DNA from: Gammaproteobacteria bacterium
Lineage (GTDB): Bacteria > Pseudomonadota > Gammaproteobacteria > Ga0077536
Assembly (NCBI GenBank): GCA_024235015.1
Contig: JACKNG010000003.1
Location: 62,001-126,000 of the forward strand
DNA length: 64,000 bases
Reading direction: 5' to 3'
Shown: positions 22,469-30,072 of the stretch, one piece after another
Numbering within the stretch: the stretch's first letter is position 1
Layout: each line of letters opens with the position of its first letter
Translations under genes and position numbers: made by a program
Notes under the pieces: generated by a model
Seen by the model: the letters and a program-made list of their open reading frames with translations, nothing else
Databases searched by the model: none
What the model was told of the DNA's origin: nothing

Positions 22469-23665
22469 ATGAGTACGCGACGACAGTTCCTCACCCGTGG
22501 CGCCGCGGCCAGCGCCAGCGTCGGCTGCTGGGCGCTCGGCGCCACACCGCGGTCGGCCCGCGCCGCCGCTGACGAGCGCATCCTGGTGGTGTTCGAGCTC
22601 TCGGGCGGCAACGACGGCCTGAACACCATCGTGCCCTACGGCGACGACACCTATTACCGTCTGCGTCCCAAGCTCGGCCTGCAACGCGAGCGCCTGCTGA
22701 CCATGGACGAGCACTGGGGCATGAACCCGGGGCTGGCCGGACTGCACCGCCTGTGGGACGACGGCCGCCTCGCCGTGGTCCACGGCTGCGGCTACGCCCA
22801 CCCGTCCTATTCCCATTTCACCTCGATGGCCTACTGGCACACCGCCGCGCCCAACAGTGGCGACGCCTACGGCTGGGTCGGCCGCCTGGCCGATGCCATG
22901 GCGCCCGAGCCGCGCCCGAACTTCATCGTCAACATCGATACCGCGCAGTCCCTGGCGGTGAAGAGCCGCCACCACACACCGGTGGTGTTCGACGATCCGG
23001 AACGCTTCCAGCGCCTCACCCTGGCCACCGAGCGCGGCATCATCGAGCAGGTCCCGCAGGCGCCGACCGGCAACGCCAACCGCGACTTCCTCAACATGGT
23101 GGCGAAGAGTGCGAACGAATCCTCGCAGGCCGTACGCGAGGCCTGCCGCAGCTACCACACGCCGGTCGACTACGGCCTGCTGCCGGCCCAGCTCGACAAG
23201 GTCGCGGCCTGCATCGACGCCGGCCTGCCGACACGGCTCTACTACCTCGCCTTCCGCAACAACGCCTTCGACACCCACGTGCAGCAGGCCGACCTGCACC
23301 AGCGCCTGCTGACCTACGCCTCGGATGCCGTGCACGGCTTCCTCGCCGACCTCGAGCGCCTCGGCCAGGGCCACCGGGTGGCGGTGATGATGTTCTCGGA
23401 GTTCGGTCGCCGCGCCGGCGAGAATACCAACCTGGGCACCGACCACGGCACCGCCAACGTCATGCTGCTGGCCGGCCAGGGCGTGCGCGGCGGGCATTAC
23501 GGCGAGCCCTGCGATCTCACCGACCTCGACGACACCGACAACCTCCGCTACACCACCGACTTCCGTCGCGTCTATGCCAGTGCCATCGACGGCTGGCTCC
23601 AGACCGGCGCCGCCGAGCAGGTGCTCAAGGCACGTTTCGAGCCCTTGCCGATCTTCGGCGCCTGA
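22469..23665 (+). CDS. DUF1501 domain-containing protein, Tat-exported
   Basis: 398 aa. A twin-arginine signal (STRRQFLTRGAAASA) precedes an Ala-rich hydrophobic stretch ending in ARAAAD, so it should be exported folded. The body has FELSGGNDGLNT, then CGYAHPSYSHF and FSEFGRRAGEN, the alkaline-phosphatase-like pattern of DUF1501. GTDHGTANVMLL near the C terminus fits a metal-binding His/Asp. It is the usual partner of the DUF1800 protein upstream; the function of the pair is unknown. Confidence 0.88.
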   Translation: MSTRRQFLTRGAAASASVGCWALGATPRSARAAADERILVVFELSGGNDGLNTIVPYGDDTYYRLRPKLGLQRERLLTMDEHWGMNPGLAGLHRLWDDGRLAVVHGCGYAHPSYSHFTSMAYWHTAAPNSGDAYGWVGRLADAMAPEPRPNFIVNIDTAQSLAVKSRHHTPVVFDDPERFQRLTLATERGIIEQVPQAPTGNANRDFLNMVAKSANESSQAVREACRSYHTPVDYGLLPAQLDKVAACIDAGLPTRLYYLAFRNNAFDTHVQQADLHQRLLTYASDAVHGFLADLERLGQGHRVAVMMFSEFGRRAGENTNLGTDHGTANVMLLAGQGVRGGHYGEPCDLTDLDDTDNLRYTTDFRRVYASAIDGWLQTGAAEQVLKARFEPLPIFGA

Positions 23666-23770
23666 AACGGCCCGCGTTCCGCGCGCGGCGCTGCCGACCG
23701 GGCCCGCGGTTCGGCCGGGCCTGCCACCGGCGCGCCGGCGCGCGCGCAACGCCGCCCACGATCGCCGGAG

Positions 23771-24508
23771 TCACTTTTCGCCGGCCTCCTGGCGGCGTGC
23801 GCGGTGCTCGGCGTAGATGCCCCGCGCCCACTCGAACAGCGGCCGCTCACGCTGCGCGTCGATGAATGCCTGCAGCTGCGCCGGCAGTGCGGCCGGGGGA
23901 AACAGCGCCGGCGAGAGCAGTGCACACCAGGCCAGGTCGGCCCGGCTGAACAGGGGGCCGGCGAGGTAGCGCCGCCCTGCGAGGCGCTGCTCGGCGGCGG
24001 TGAAGCTCTGCTCGAGCCGCGCGCGTGCAGCAGCCACGTTGGACTCGTTCAGGTTCAGGCCGCGGCGCAGGCCGCGCCGCACGGCCGGGAAGGCCAGCGC
24101 GTACCAGGCGCCGCCCCACCACGGGCCGTGGGCGGTGAGCAGGCGGGTGCTGAGCGCACGGTCGTCGAGCACGGCCGCGAAGAACACCGCGCGCAACGGT
24201 ACGCCGAGGTTGCGATCGGCATTGCGCTCCCACTCCAGCGCCAACGCACGCTCCTCGGCACCGACCGGGGTCAACGCCGGGTGCGCGTGGTGGCGATCGA
24301 GCCAGGTGATGATCTCCGCCGACCCCTGCACCACCTCGCCGCCATCGACCAGCACCGGCACGCTGGTGCGCGGCGCGAGCCGCGCCAGGCTGCGACGGTG
24401 CGCGCCGGGCAGGAGGTTCTTCACCCGGTAGTCGAGGCCCTTCGCGTCGAGCGCCCAGCGCGCCTTTTCGCAGTAGTGGGAAACCTCGAACTGGTAGAGC
24501 GTGCGCAC
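23771..24508 (-). CDS. glutathione S-transferase family protein
   Basis: 245 aa. The N-terminal thioredoxin-like domain starts LYQFEVSHYCEKARWALD with the catalytic-type SHYCEKAR site, and has SVPVLVDGG (cis-Pro) and GSAEIITWLD (gamma-Glu binding). An all-alpha C-terminal domain of about 150 residues follows. Members conjugate or reduce electrophiles with glutathione; the substrate is unknown. It is last in a minus-strand run with carbonic anhydrase and the selenoprotein pair, 80 nt behind the former. It converges on the DUF1501 gene. Confidence 0.85.
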   Translation of the reverse strand: MRTLYQFEVSHYCEKARWALDAKGLDYRVKNLLPGAHRRSLARLAPRTSVPVLVDGGEVVQGSAEIITWLDRHHAHPALTPVGAEERALALEWERNADRNLGVPLRAVFFAAVLDDRALSTRLLTAHGPWWGGAWYALAFPAVRRGLRRGLNLNESNVAAARARLEQSFTAAEQRLAGRRYLAGPLFSRADLAWCALLSPALFPPAALPAQLQAFIDAQRERPLFEWARGIYAEHRARRQEAGEK

Positions 24509-24588
24509 GCTGAATCGGCGCCGCGGGGCTCAGGTCGGCCGGCGCGCCACTGCCCGCATCACCGCGCGGGGCAGCGGCCCGGGCGCGC

Positions 24589-25380
24589 TCACGGTGCGCC
24601 GTCCAGCCCGGTCGTGCTCACCCGGCGCTCACCGAGCGGCTGCACCGGCCGCGCGTTGTCATGCAACACGGCGGCGAAGGCCTCGATCTGCGCCGCATCG
24701 AGTTCGACCGGGGTACGCAGGACCAGCCAGTGCACACCCTCGGTGCAGGGCGGCGTGGTCAGCGAACCGAGGTAGGCATAGGCATTGCGTTTCGCCGGCA
24801 GCAGCGCGTCGACGTCGATGGCGACGTGTTCGACGTGGGCCTGCTCGTCCGCCGCCCGGGGCAGGTGGGCGAGCACGGGATCGAAGCCACTCTGGTGCGC
24901 GCCCTTCTCGAGCAGCACCCCGACCACCGCCAGCTCGCCGTCGGCGGCGCGGTGCACGAGGTGCAGTTCGAGCGGGAAATGCTGGCCGCCGACGGTATGC
25001 TCGCTCGGCGCGTGCAGGTGGTATTGCACGAGGGCATAAGGCTTGCCTGCATAGGTGAGGGCATCGCCCTCGTCGTAGGTGACCATCACGGTGTGGCCGT
25101 TGTTGACCACGTCCACGCTGTGTTCGTGGTGGTAGACCTCGAGCGTCGCCGGCGCTTCGCTCGGCACGTCCAGCCCCACCGCCACCGGCAGGTCGATGGG
25201 CGACTGCCGCCTGCCCGCGCCGCACTCGGCATATTCCGGCGCCAGGGTGGCCCACACCGCCGGACCGCTGTCGCCGTCGTAACCCCAGTGCGGGGCACCG
25301 TGCTCGGCGGCGGGCGCAGGATTGAACACGCCGGCCAGGGCCAGCGCCAGGCAGCAGCATTGCGCTCGTCGCGCGTCCAT
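24589..25380 (-). CDS. alpha-class carbonic anhydrase, periplasmic
   Basis: 263 aa with a signal peptide (to about residue 25, ending PAPAAE). Alpha-CA landmarks: HWGY at 31-34, QSPIDL at 59-64, zinc ligands His121 and His123 in QYHLHAPSEH and His140 in ELHLVH, and the substrate pocket SLTTPPCTEGVHW. It interconverts CO2 and bicarbonate in the periplasm. AAGGAGA precedes the ATG. It lies 58 nt behind the selenoprotein gene on the same strand. Confidence 0.93.
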   Translation of the reverse strand: MDARRAQCCCLALALAGVFNPAPAAEHGAPHWGYDGDSGPAVWATLAPEYAECGAGRRQSPIDLPVAVGLDVPSEAPATLEVYHHEHSVDVVNNGHTVMVTYDEGDALTYAGKPYALVQYHLHAPSEHTVGGQHFPLELHLVHRAADGELAVVGVLLEKGAHQSGFDPVLAHLPRAADEQAHVEHVAIDVDALLPAKRNAYAYLGSLTTPPCTEGVHWLVLRTPVELDAAQIEAFAAVLHDNARPVQPLGERRVSTTGLDGAP

Positions 25381-25438
25381 GGTTTCTCCTTACGTTCTCG
25401 ACCGCACCGCCCGCACGCCGCCGGGCGGTGCGCATGGC

Positions 25439-25960
25439 TCAGGCCGGGCGCGTGATCAGGCCCAGCACCTGCCCGAAGGCGGCCTCGGCCAGGGCACGCA
25501 TCTCGTCGTCGGTGCGATCCTGGATGGGATGCGCGACGAACAGGGCGTCGGGATGGAAACCGACCGCGTCACCCTGGGTGCGGGCGGCGGTCTGGAACAC
25601 CTCCGAGGCGACGTAACCGCCGGGAATGCCGCGACCGTCGAGTTCGCGTATGTCCTGCAAACTGCACGACGTACACGAACCTCAGTCGGCCAGGCCTTCG
25701 ACGACGACGTCGACCTCGCCGGCCATCTTCTGCACCAGCTCCAGCGGCGCCGGGCGGGTGAAGGTCGGCTTCTTGTAGCGCTTGACGGTGACGCCGCGGT
25801 CGCCGAGCAGTTCGTGCAGGCGATCGAGGAAGACGTCGCCGCGCGCCTTGGAGATGTCGAGCAGGCCGACGGTGAGACCGTCGAGCCGGGCCGGTTTGGC
25901 CAGCGGCTGGCGCTGGACCGGGTCGAGCTCGCCGGTCGGATCGAGCAGAGTCGTGGTCAT
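25439..25960 (-). CDS. UGSC-motif selenoprotein (in-frame UGA read as selenocysteine)
   Basis: The reading frame from the ATG at 25960 runs 92 codons to a TGA (25682-25684) and continues in the same frame for 80 more codons to the real stop. Across the TGA the peptide reads LAD-U-GSCTSCSLQD, so the TGA falls exactly in the U-G-S-C motif that defines this (seleno)protein family, where homologues have Sec or Cys. A SECIS-like hairpin starts 1 nt after the TGA. Full length is 173 aa with Sec93. The small thiol-redox fold also has CTSC two residues on. The ATG overlaps the thioredoxin-fold gene stop (ATGA). The precise reaction is unknown. SelA, SelB, SelD and tRNA-Sec would have to be encoded elsewhere. 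Confidence 0.85.
25642..25684 (-). promoter_or_regulatory. bacterial SECIS-like hairpin next to the UGA
   Basis: Read on the minus strand, TGA at 25684-25682 is followed by a 9-bp stem (GTTCGTGTA 25680-25672 with TACGCGAAC 25650-25642, one G-U). A C/A mismatch, GTC/GAC, a G/G mismatch and a TGCA/TGCA apical stem follow, closing a GTT loop (25662-25660). The loop starts 20 nt after the UGA. The apical TGCA stem and G-U loop resemble the E. coli fdhF SECIS. Confidence 0.75.
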
Positions 25961-27384
25961 GTCCTGACCTCCCTGGTGACGGGGTCGGTACCCAGCGAGC
26001 CCTTCATGAGCCAGCCGGGGATGATGGCGGAGAACATGCCGGCATCCCCGCCGGCACGCACGAGGTGGATGCCCCCCTCGCGGAATTTCGGGATCGTGCC
26101 CCCGGCCGCGGGCGCCGCGATCGGGGCATCGTCGTCGGTACCCATGCCGAGATCGATGCCCTCGATGCGGGTCGCGGCATGCAGTGCGGCGACGGCGTCG
26201 GCCTTGCTCCAGCCGGCCTGGTCGAACACGCGGCCATGCTCGGGGCCGATGACGATGACGACGTCGGCGGCGTTGCCGAGGCGGTAGTGATTGACGGCGC
26301 GCAAGGAGCCGGCCAGGGAATCGACCAGCGGTTCCGGGGTGCGCGACTTCTGGTCGGCGACGCCGATGGGACCGTCGGCGCTGAAGAGCGTCACCGCCGA
26401 GCGCTCACGCGGCACGCCGCGGTCCTCGGCCAAGCTCGTCCACGGTGTCGACTCGTCCTCGGCGAAACAAAAGCCGTATTTGACCGGTGTGCCGAAGGCG
26501 GCCTGGTCGGCCTCCTGCGGACGCCCGCCGCCGACGTTGCGCACGATCAGCTGCAACGCGCGGCCGATGGTGGCGTTGGCGCGGTTGCCCTGGCCGAGCA
26601 CGTTGCCGCGCCAGTTCATGCCGATGGCCGGGCGCACCGGGCCGTTGACGACGACCATCGGCCCCGAGAACCAGGTCGTGGCGAGCAGGCCGTGCAGGCA
26701 GAAGGCCGGATCGAAGGCGGCCTCCACCGCGGCCAGCACCACCGGCATGTACTCCGGCTTGCAGCCGGCCATGACGGCGTTGATGGCGACCTTGGCCACG
26801 GTGCACGGCGAGTGGTTGGGCGGCGCCAGGCCGACGACCTCGTCGGCCGCGCGGGTGGTGCCCTGGAGCATGCGGTAGACGCGTTCCTCGGTCGGCGGCA
26901 CCACCGGCAGGCCGTCGCTCCAGCCGCGTTCGTAACAGGCCTCGACCGGGTCTTCGAGCGTGGCGACCTCGATGCGTCGCGCCGGCATGACGACATCGCC
27001 GTAGCGCAGCGCGAGGCGCTCCGCGATGCCCGGCTCGACCGATTTCGAGCCGCAGCCCGGGCGCTGCTCGGGCAGGCCGGCGCCGAGCCCCTCGAGCCCG
27101 GTCAGCGCCTGCCAGTCACCGCGATGCCAGCCGATCGCACGCGCCGCCTCGCGGCCGCCGTCGAACCGCAGCAGGGTCGGCACGGTCTCGATGTCGAGGC
27201 GGAAAGAGGCTTCGAGTTCGCGGTCGTCGACGACCCGGGCGGCGCTGGGGAACCCGGGGTCGTCCTGCACGTAGACCGTCAGTGGCAGGCCGCGCGTCTC
27301 GATCTCCTTCAACACCGGGTCGGCGAGCTCACAGGTCGGGCAGTCACGCTTGACCACCGCGATGATGCCGTCAGGAAATTGCAT
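25957..27384 (-). CDS. thioredoxin-fold protein fused to a UGSC-partner domain
   Basis: 475 aa. Residues 1-85 form a thioredoxin-like domain with the active site CPTC (Cys15, Cys18), LPLTVYVQDDP and a cis-Pro loop VPTLLRF. The remaining 350 residues are a different conserved domain (GWSDGLPVVPPTEERV, PNHSPCTVAKVAINAVMAG, MNWRGNVLGQGNRANATIGR) that I know only as the usual neighbour of UGSC proteins. Several cysteines (GCGSKS, SPCTV, AGCKPE) could serve redox. The stop overlaps the selenoprotein ATG, so the two are probably made in a fixed ratio. GGGGGGAG precedes the ATG. Predicted cytoplasmic. Confidence 0.75.
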   Translation of the reverse strand: MQFPDGIIAVVKRDCPTCELADPVLKEIETRGLPLTVYVQDDPGFPSAARVVDDRELEASFRLDIETVPTLLRFDGGREAARAIGWHRGDWQALTGLEGLGAGLPEQRPGCGSKSVEPGIAERLALRYGDVVMPARRIEVATLEDPVEACYERGWSDGLPVVPPTEERVYRMLQGTTRAADEVVGLAPPNHSPCTVAKVAINAVMAGCKPEYMPVVLAAVEAAFDPAFCLHGLLATTWFSGPMVVVNGPVRPAIGMNWRGNVLGQGNRANATIGRALQLIVRNVGGGRPQEADQAAFGTPVKYGFCFAEDESTPWTSLAEDRGVPRERSAVTLFSADGPIGVADQKSRTPEPLVDSLAGSLRAVNHYRLGNAADVVIVIGPEHGRVFDQAGWSKADAVAALHAATRIEGIDLGMGTDDDAPIAAPAAGGTIPKFREGGIHLVRAGGDAGMFSAIIPGWLMKGSLGTDPVTREVRT

Positions 27385-27406
27385 GGCTCCCCCCGTCGCG
27401 TTCAAT

Positions 27407-27479
27407 GGGGACAGTATACTTTTCGCGCCCCGGCGACCGTCGCACCGAGAAGCGGGAGGGCGAAAAGTATACTGTCCCC
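27407..27479. repeat. palindrome family A, copy 1 (perfect 20-bp inverted repeat)
   Basis: GGGGACAGTATACTTTTCGC (27407-27426) is perfectly mirrored at 27460-27479 around a 33-nt GC-rich loop. It lies 20 nt behind the stop of the AhpD-like gene and 22 nt before the thioredoxin-fold gene, so it separates two genes of the same strand. Related copies lie at 31244, 40742 and 44268. Confidence 0.95.
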
Positions 27480-27499
27480 GTTCAGCATGGTGGTCTGGC

Positions 27500-28072
27500 T
27501 CAGCCGCGCCCCATGGCGAAGAACTCGTCGTTGGGCCGCATGCCCATGAAGTTGGCCATGCGGTTGCTGAGCGCGAAGAAAGCGGTGATGCCGGCGATGT
27601 CCCAGATGTCCTCGTCGCTGAAACCGTGCCCGCGCAGGGCCTCGAAATCGGCATCCTCCACGGCCCGCGCGTTGTTGCACACCTTGACCGCGAAATCGAG
27701 CATGGCGCGCTGGCGCGGCGTGATGTCGGCCTTGCGGTAGTTGGTCGCGAGCTGGTCGGCGATGAGCGGGTTCTTGGCGCGGATGCGCAGGATCGCGCCG
27801 TGCGCGACCACGCAGTAGAGGCAGTCGTTCTCGGCCGAGGTGGCGACCACGATCATCTCGCGCTCGGCCTTGGACAGCCCGCTGTCCTTCTCCATCAGCG
27901 CGTCGTGGAAAGCGAAGAAGGCGCGGAACTCGTCCGGGCGGTGGGCGAGCGCGAGGAACACGTTGGGAATGAAACCGGCCTTTTCCTGTGTCTTCAGGAC
28001 CAGGGTCTTGATGTCTTCCGGCAGGTCATTGATGTCGGGTATGGGATAGCGGCTGATCGGCGCCTGGTTCAT
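27500..28072 (-). CDS. peroxidase-related / carboxymuconolactone decarboxylase family protein (AhpD-like)
   Basis: 190 aa, paralogue of the protein at 5116-5706. The active site is CLYC-VV-AH (Cys about 83 and 86, His about 90), the AhpD-like CxxC-x3-H pattern. The C-terminal half (ITPRQRAMLDFAVKV) is the usual helical repeat. It probably acts as a thiol-dependent peroxidase or disulfide partner. AGAGGA lies about 10 nt before the ATG. Upstream of the thioredoxin-fold and selenoprotein genes on the same strand, it may share their promoter, although palindrome A1 intervenes. Confidence 0.85.
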   Translation of the reverse strand: MNQAPISRYPIPDINDLPEDIKTLVLKTQEKAGFIPNVFLALAHRPDEFRAFFAFHDALMEKDSGLSKAEREMIVVATSAENDCLYCVVAHGAILRIRAKNPLIADQLATNYRKADITPRQRAMLDFAVKVCNNARAVEDADFEALRGHGFSDEDIWDIAGITAFFALSNRMANFMGMRPNDEFFAMGRG

Positions 28073-28185
28073 CGGTGCGGTTCCTCTGGTTTGCGGGTGT
28101 CGCGGCCGGCCGCGCGGGCAGCGGCCGGGCTTGCCATTACACTATGACGATTCCCGCCGCGCCACACGCCGAGGAGTCGCCCGCG

Positions 28186-28671
28186 ATGTCACGCCGTCAG
28201 CAGATTGCCATGAGCCCGCCGGAGATCGCCGACTACCTTGCCAGCCAGCTCACCGTCATCGTGGTCTCCAACGGCCGCGACGGCTACCCGCATCCCATGC
28301 CGATGCATTTCTGCGTCGCGGACGACGGCGTCGTCGCCATGAGCACCTACCGCAAGAGCCAGAAGGTGCTGAACTGCCGGCGTGACCCGCGCACCACCCT
28401 GCTCGTCGAGAGCGGCGAGGACTACGCCGAGCTGCGCGGGCTGGTGATCTACGCCCGCGCCGAGATCGTCGACGACCACGCCGCCACCATGGCCTGCATG
28501 CAGGCCAGCCGCGCCCATTCCAATGCGATCCGCGGGATCCAGCCGGACGCCGCCGCCGACGCCGCGTTCGCCGACAGGGTGGCGCGCCGCGCCGAGAAGC
28601 GCCTGGTGCTGCGCTTCCACCCGCAACGCTGCGTGTCGTGGGATCATCGCAAGCTCGGCGGCGTCTATTGA
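28186..28671 (+). CDS. pyridoxamine 5'-phosphate oxidase (PPOX) family protein
   Basis: 161 aa, a split-barrel flavin/F420/heme-binding fold: TVIVVSNGRDGYPHPMPMHF at the start, STYRKSQKVLNCRRDPRTTLLVE in the middle and RRAEKRLVLRFHP at the end. The sequence resembles the TIGR03618-type group of uncharacterised PPOX enzymes. The cofactor and substrate are unknown. The ATG at 28186 follows GAGGAG by 9 nt; the longer frame lacks similarity. It is divergent from the AhpD-like gene and 25 nt before osmC. Confidence 0.8.
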   Translation: MSRRQQIAMSPPEIADYLASQLTVIVVSNGRDGYPHPMPMHFCVADDGVVAMSTYRKSQKVLNCRRDPRTTLLVESGEDYAELRGLVIYARAEIVDDHAATMACMQASRAHSNAIRGIQPDAAADAAFADRVARRAEKRLVLRFHPQRCVSWDHRKLGGVY

Positions 28672-28696
28672 GCGCCGCGCCAACCGGAGTAAGCCC

Positions 28697-29203
28697 ATGG
28701 ATGCCGATACCCTGAAAACACTGCAGGCACCGATCAAGGACAAGTACCGCGAAACGCCGGACGCCGCCGTGGTCACGCTCCACGCCGAGTCCAACGGCGT
28801 CGATGGCGTCGCCTGCCGGCTCGACACCGCGCGCGGCCTGGTCGAGGCCGGTCTGCACCCGGCCACCGGCGGTCCCGGCACCCAGGCCTGCTCGGGCGAC
28901 ATGCTGCTCGAAGCGCTGGCGGCCTGTGCCGGCGTCACCCTGCAGGCCGTGGCCACGGCCTTCGGCGTCGCCCTCACGCGCTCGACGGTGCGTGCCGAGG
29001 GCGACCTCGATTTCCGCGGCACGCTGGGGGTGGCGAAGGATGCGCCGGTCGGTTTTCGCGACATCCGCCTGCACTTCGACATCGCGGCCGATGCCCCGGG
29101 CGAAACCCTGCAGAAGCTCGTCGAGCTCACCGAGCGCTACTGCGTGGTGCTGCAGACCATCGAGCAGCGGCCGCGCATCGCGGTGTCCAGCAAGCTCGGC
29201 TGA
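28697..29203 (+). CDS. OsmC family protein
   Basis: 168 aa. The two redox cysteines of the OsmC/Ohr family are present: Cys76 in EALAACAGVTLQ and Cys149 in TERYCVVLQTI. Members reduce organic hydroperoxides with lipoylated or low-molecular thiols, though some act otherwise. The N terminus (about 40 residues) is longer than in Ohr. GGAG precedes the ATG by 8 nt. It lies 25 nt behind the PPOX gene, so the two form a likely operon connected with oxidative stress. Confidence 0.85.
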   Translation: MDADTLKTLQAPIKDKYRETPDAAVVTLHAESNGVDGVACRLDTARGLVEAGLHPATGGPGTQACSGDMLLEALAACAGVTLQAVATAFGVALTRSTVRAEGDLDFRGTLGVAKDAPVGFRDIRLHFDIAADAPGETLQKLVELTERYCVVLQTIEQRPRIAVSSKLG

Positions 29204-29405
29204 GCGCGCGCGTCCCGGGCGCGTCATCGCCGTGTGCTAGACTCGGCCGCACGCTCGGGGCGGGGGGAGACGCCACCGGCGCGCCGGCCGCGGGACATCG
29301 TGCCCAGACACCTCGCCGGCCCGCGCACACGCCACGCGATCACCTCCCGCGATACCTGATTTCAAGGGTCCGCCCTCGCGCGCGGGCCGACAACGGAGGT
29401 TCGTG

Positions 29406-30071
29406 ATGCTGCTGGAAGGCAAGACCGTCGTCGTCACCGGAGCCAATGGCGCGCTCGGGCGCGTCGCGGCCAGCGTCGCCGCCGGCCACGGCGCCCATGT
29501 CATCGAGTTCGACCTCGCTTTCGAGGCCGATGCCGAGAACCGCTACGTGGTCGACCTGACCCGGCCCGAGGTCGTCGCCGGGTGCGTCGACACGGTCGGC
29601 GATATCGACGCCGTGCTCAACATCGCCGGCGGCTTCGACATGGGGCCGAGCGTGCACGAGACGAACGCCGAGCAATGGGCGCAGATGTATCGCATGAACG
29701 TCGAGACGCTGCAGAACATGGTTGCCGCCGTCGTCCCCGGCATGCTGGCCCGCGGGCGCGGCGCCATCGTCAACGTCGGTGCGCTCGCCGCGCGCGAGGG
29801 CCAGGCCAACATGGGCGCCTACTGCGCGGCCAAGAGCACCGTGATGCGCCTGACCGAAGCGATGGCGAAGGAGCTGCGCGCGCAGGGCATCAACGTCAAC
29901 GCGGTGCTGCCCAGCATCATCGACACCCCGGCCAACCGCGCCGCCATGCCCGACGCCGACCACGCCACCTGGGTCGCCCCTGCGGATCTCGCCGAGGCGA
30001 TGTGTTTCCTCGCCTCCGAGCGTGCCCGCGCCATCCACGGCGCGTTGCTGCCCGTCACCGGGCTGGCCTGA
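29406..30071 (+). CDS. SDR family NAD(P)-dependent oxidoreductase
   Basis: 221 aa, short for a classical SDR. Cofactor loop TGANGALG, NIAGGF, and catalytic AYCAAKS (Tyr139, Lys143) are present. GALAARE supplies no obvious canonical Ser at the usual place (NVGAL instead of NxSS), so the Ser may be replaced. The start is the ATG at 29406, which sits 6 nt from GGAGG, better than the GTG one codon earlier. It is separated from the thiolase by 1 nt and heads an acyl-CoA module. Confidence 0.83.
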   Translation: MLLEGKTVVVTGANGALGRVAASVAAGHGAHVIEFDLAFEADAENRYVVDLTRPEVVAGCVDTVGDIDAVLNIAGGFDMGPSVHETNAEQWAQMYRMNVETLQNMVAAVVPGMLARGRGAIVNVGALAAREGQANMGAYCAAKSTVMRLTEAMAKELRAQGINVNAVLPSIIDTPANRAAMPDADHATWVAPADLAEAMCFLASERARAIHGALLPVTGLA

Positions 30072-30072
30072 C

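Noticed and set aside
25439..25960. Two separate small genes, or a pseudogene broken by a stop
   Set aside because: Both halves are in one frame, the stop falls in the UGSC motif, and a SECIS-like hairpin follows, so one selenoprotein is the better reading.
27385..27499. Palindrome A1 as a Rho-independent terminator
   Set aside because: The stem is not followed by a T-tract, and the same element recurs at three other sites, so it is treated as a dispersed repeat; some termination effect is still possible.
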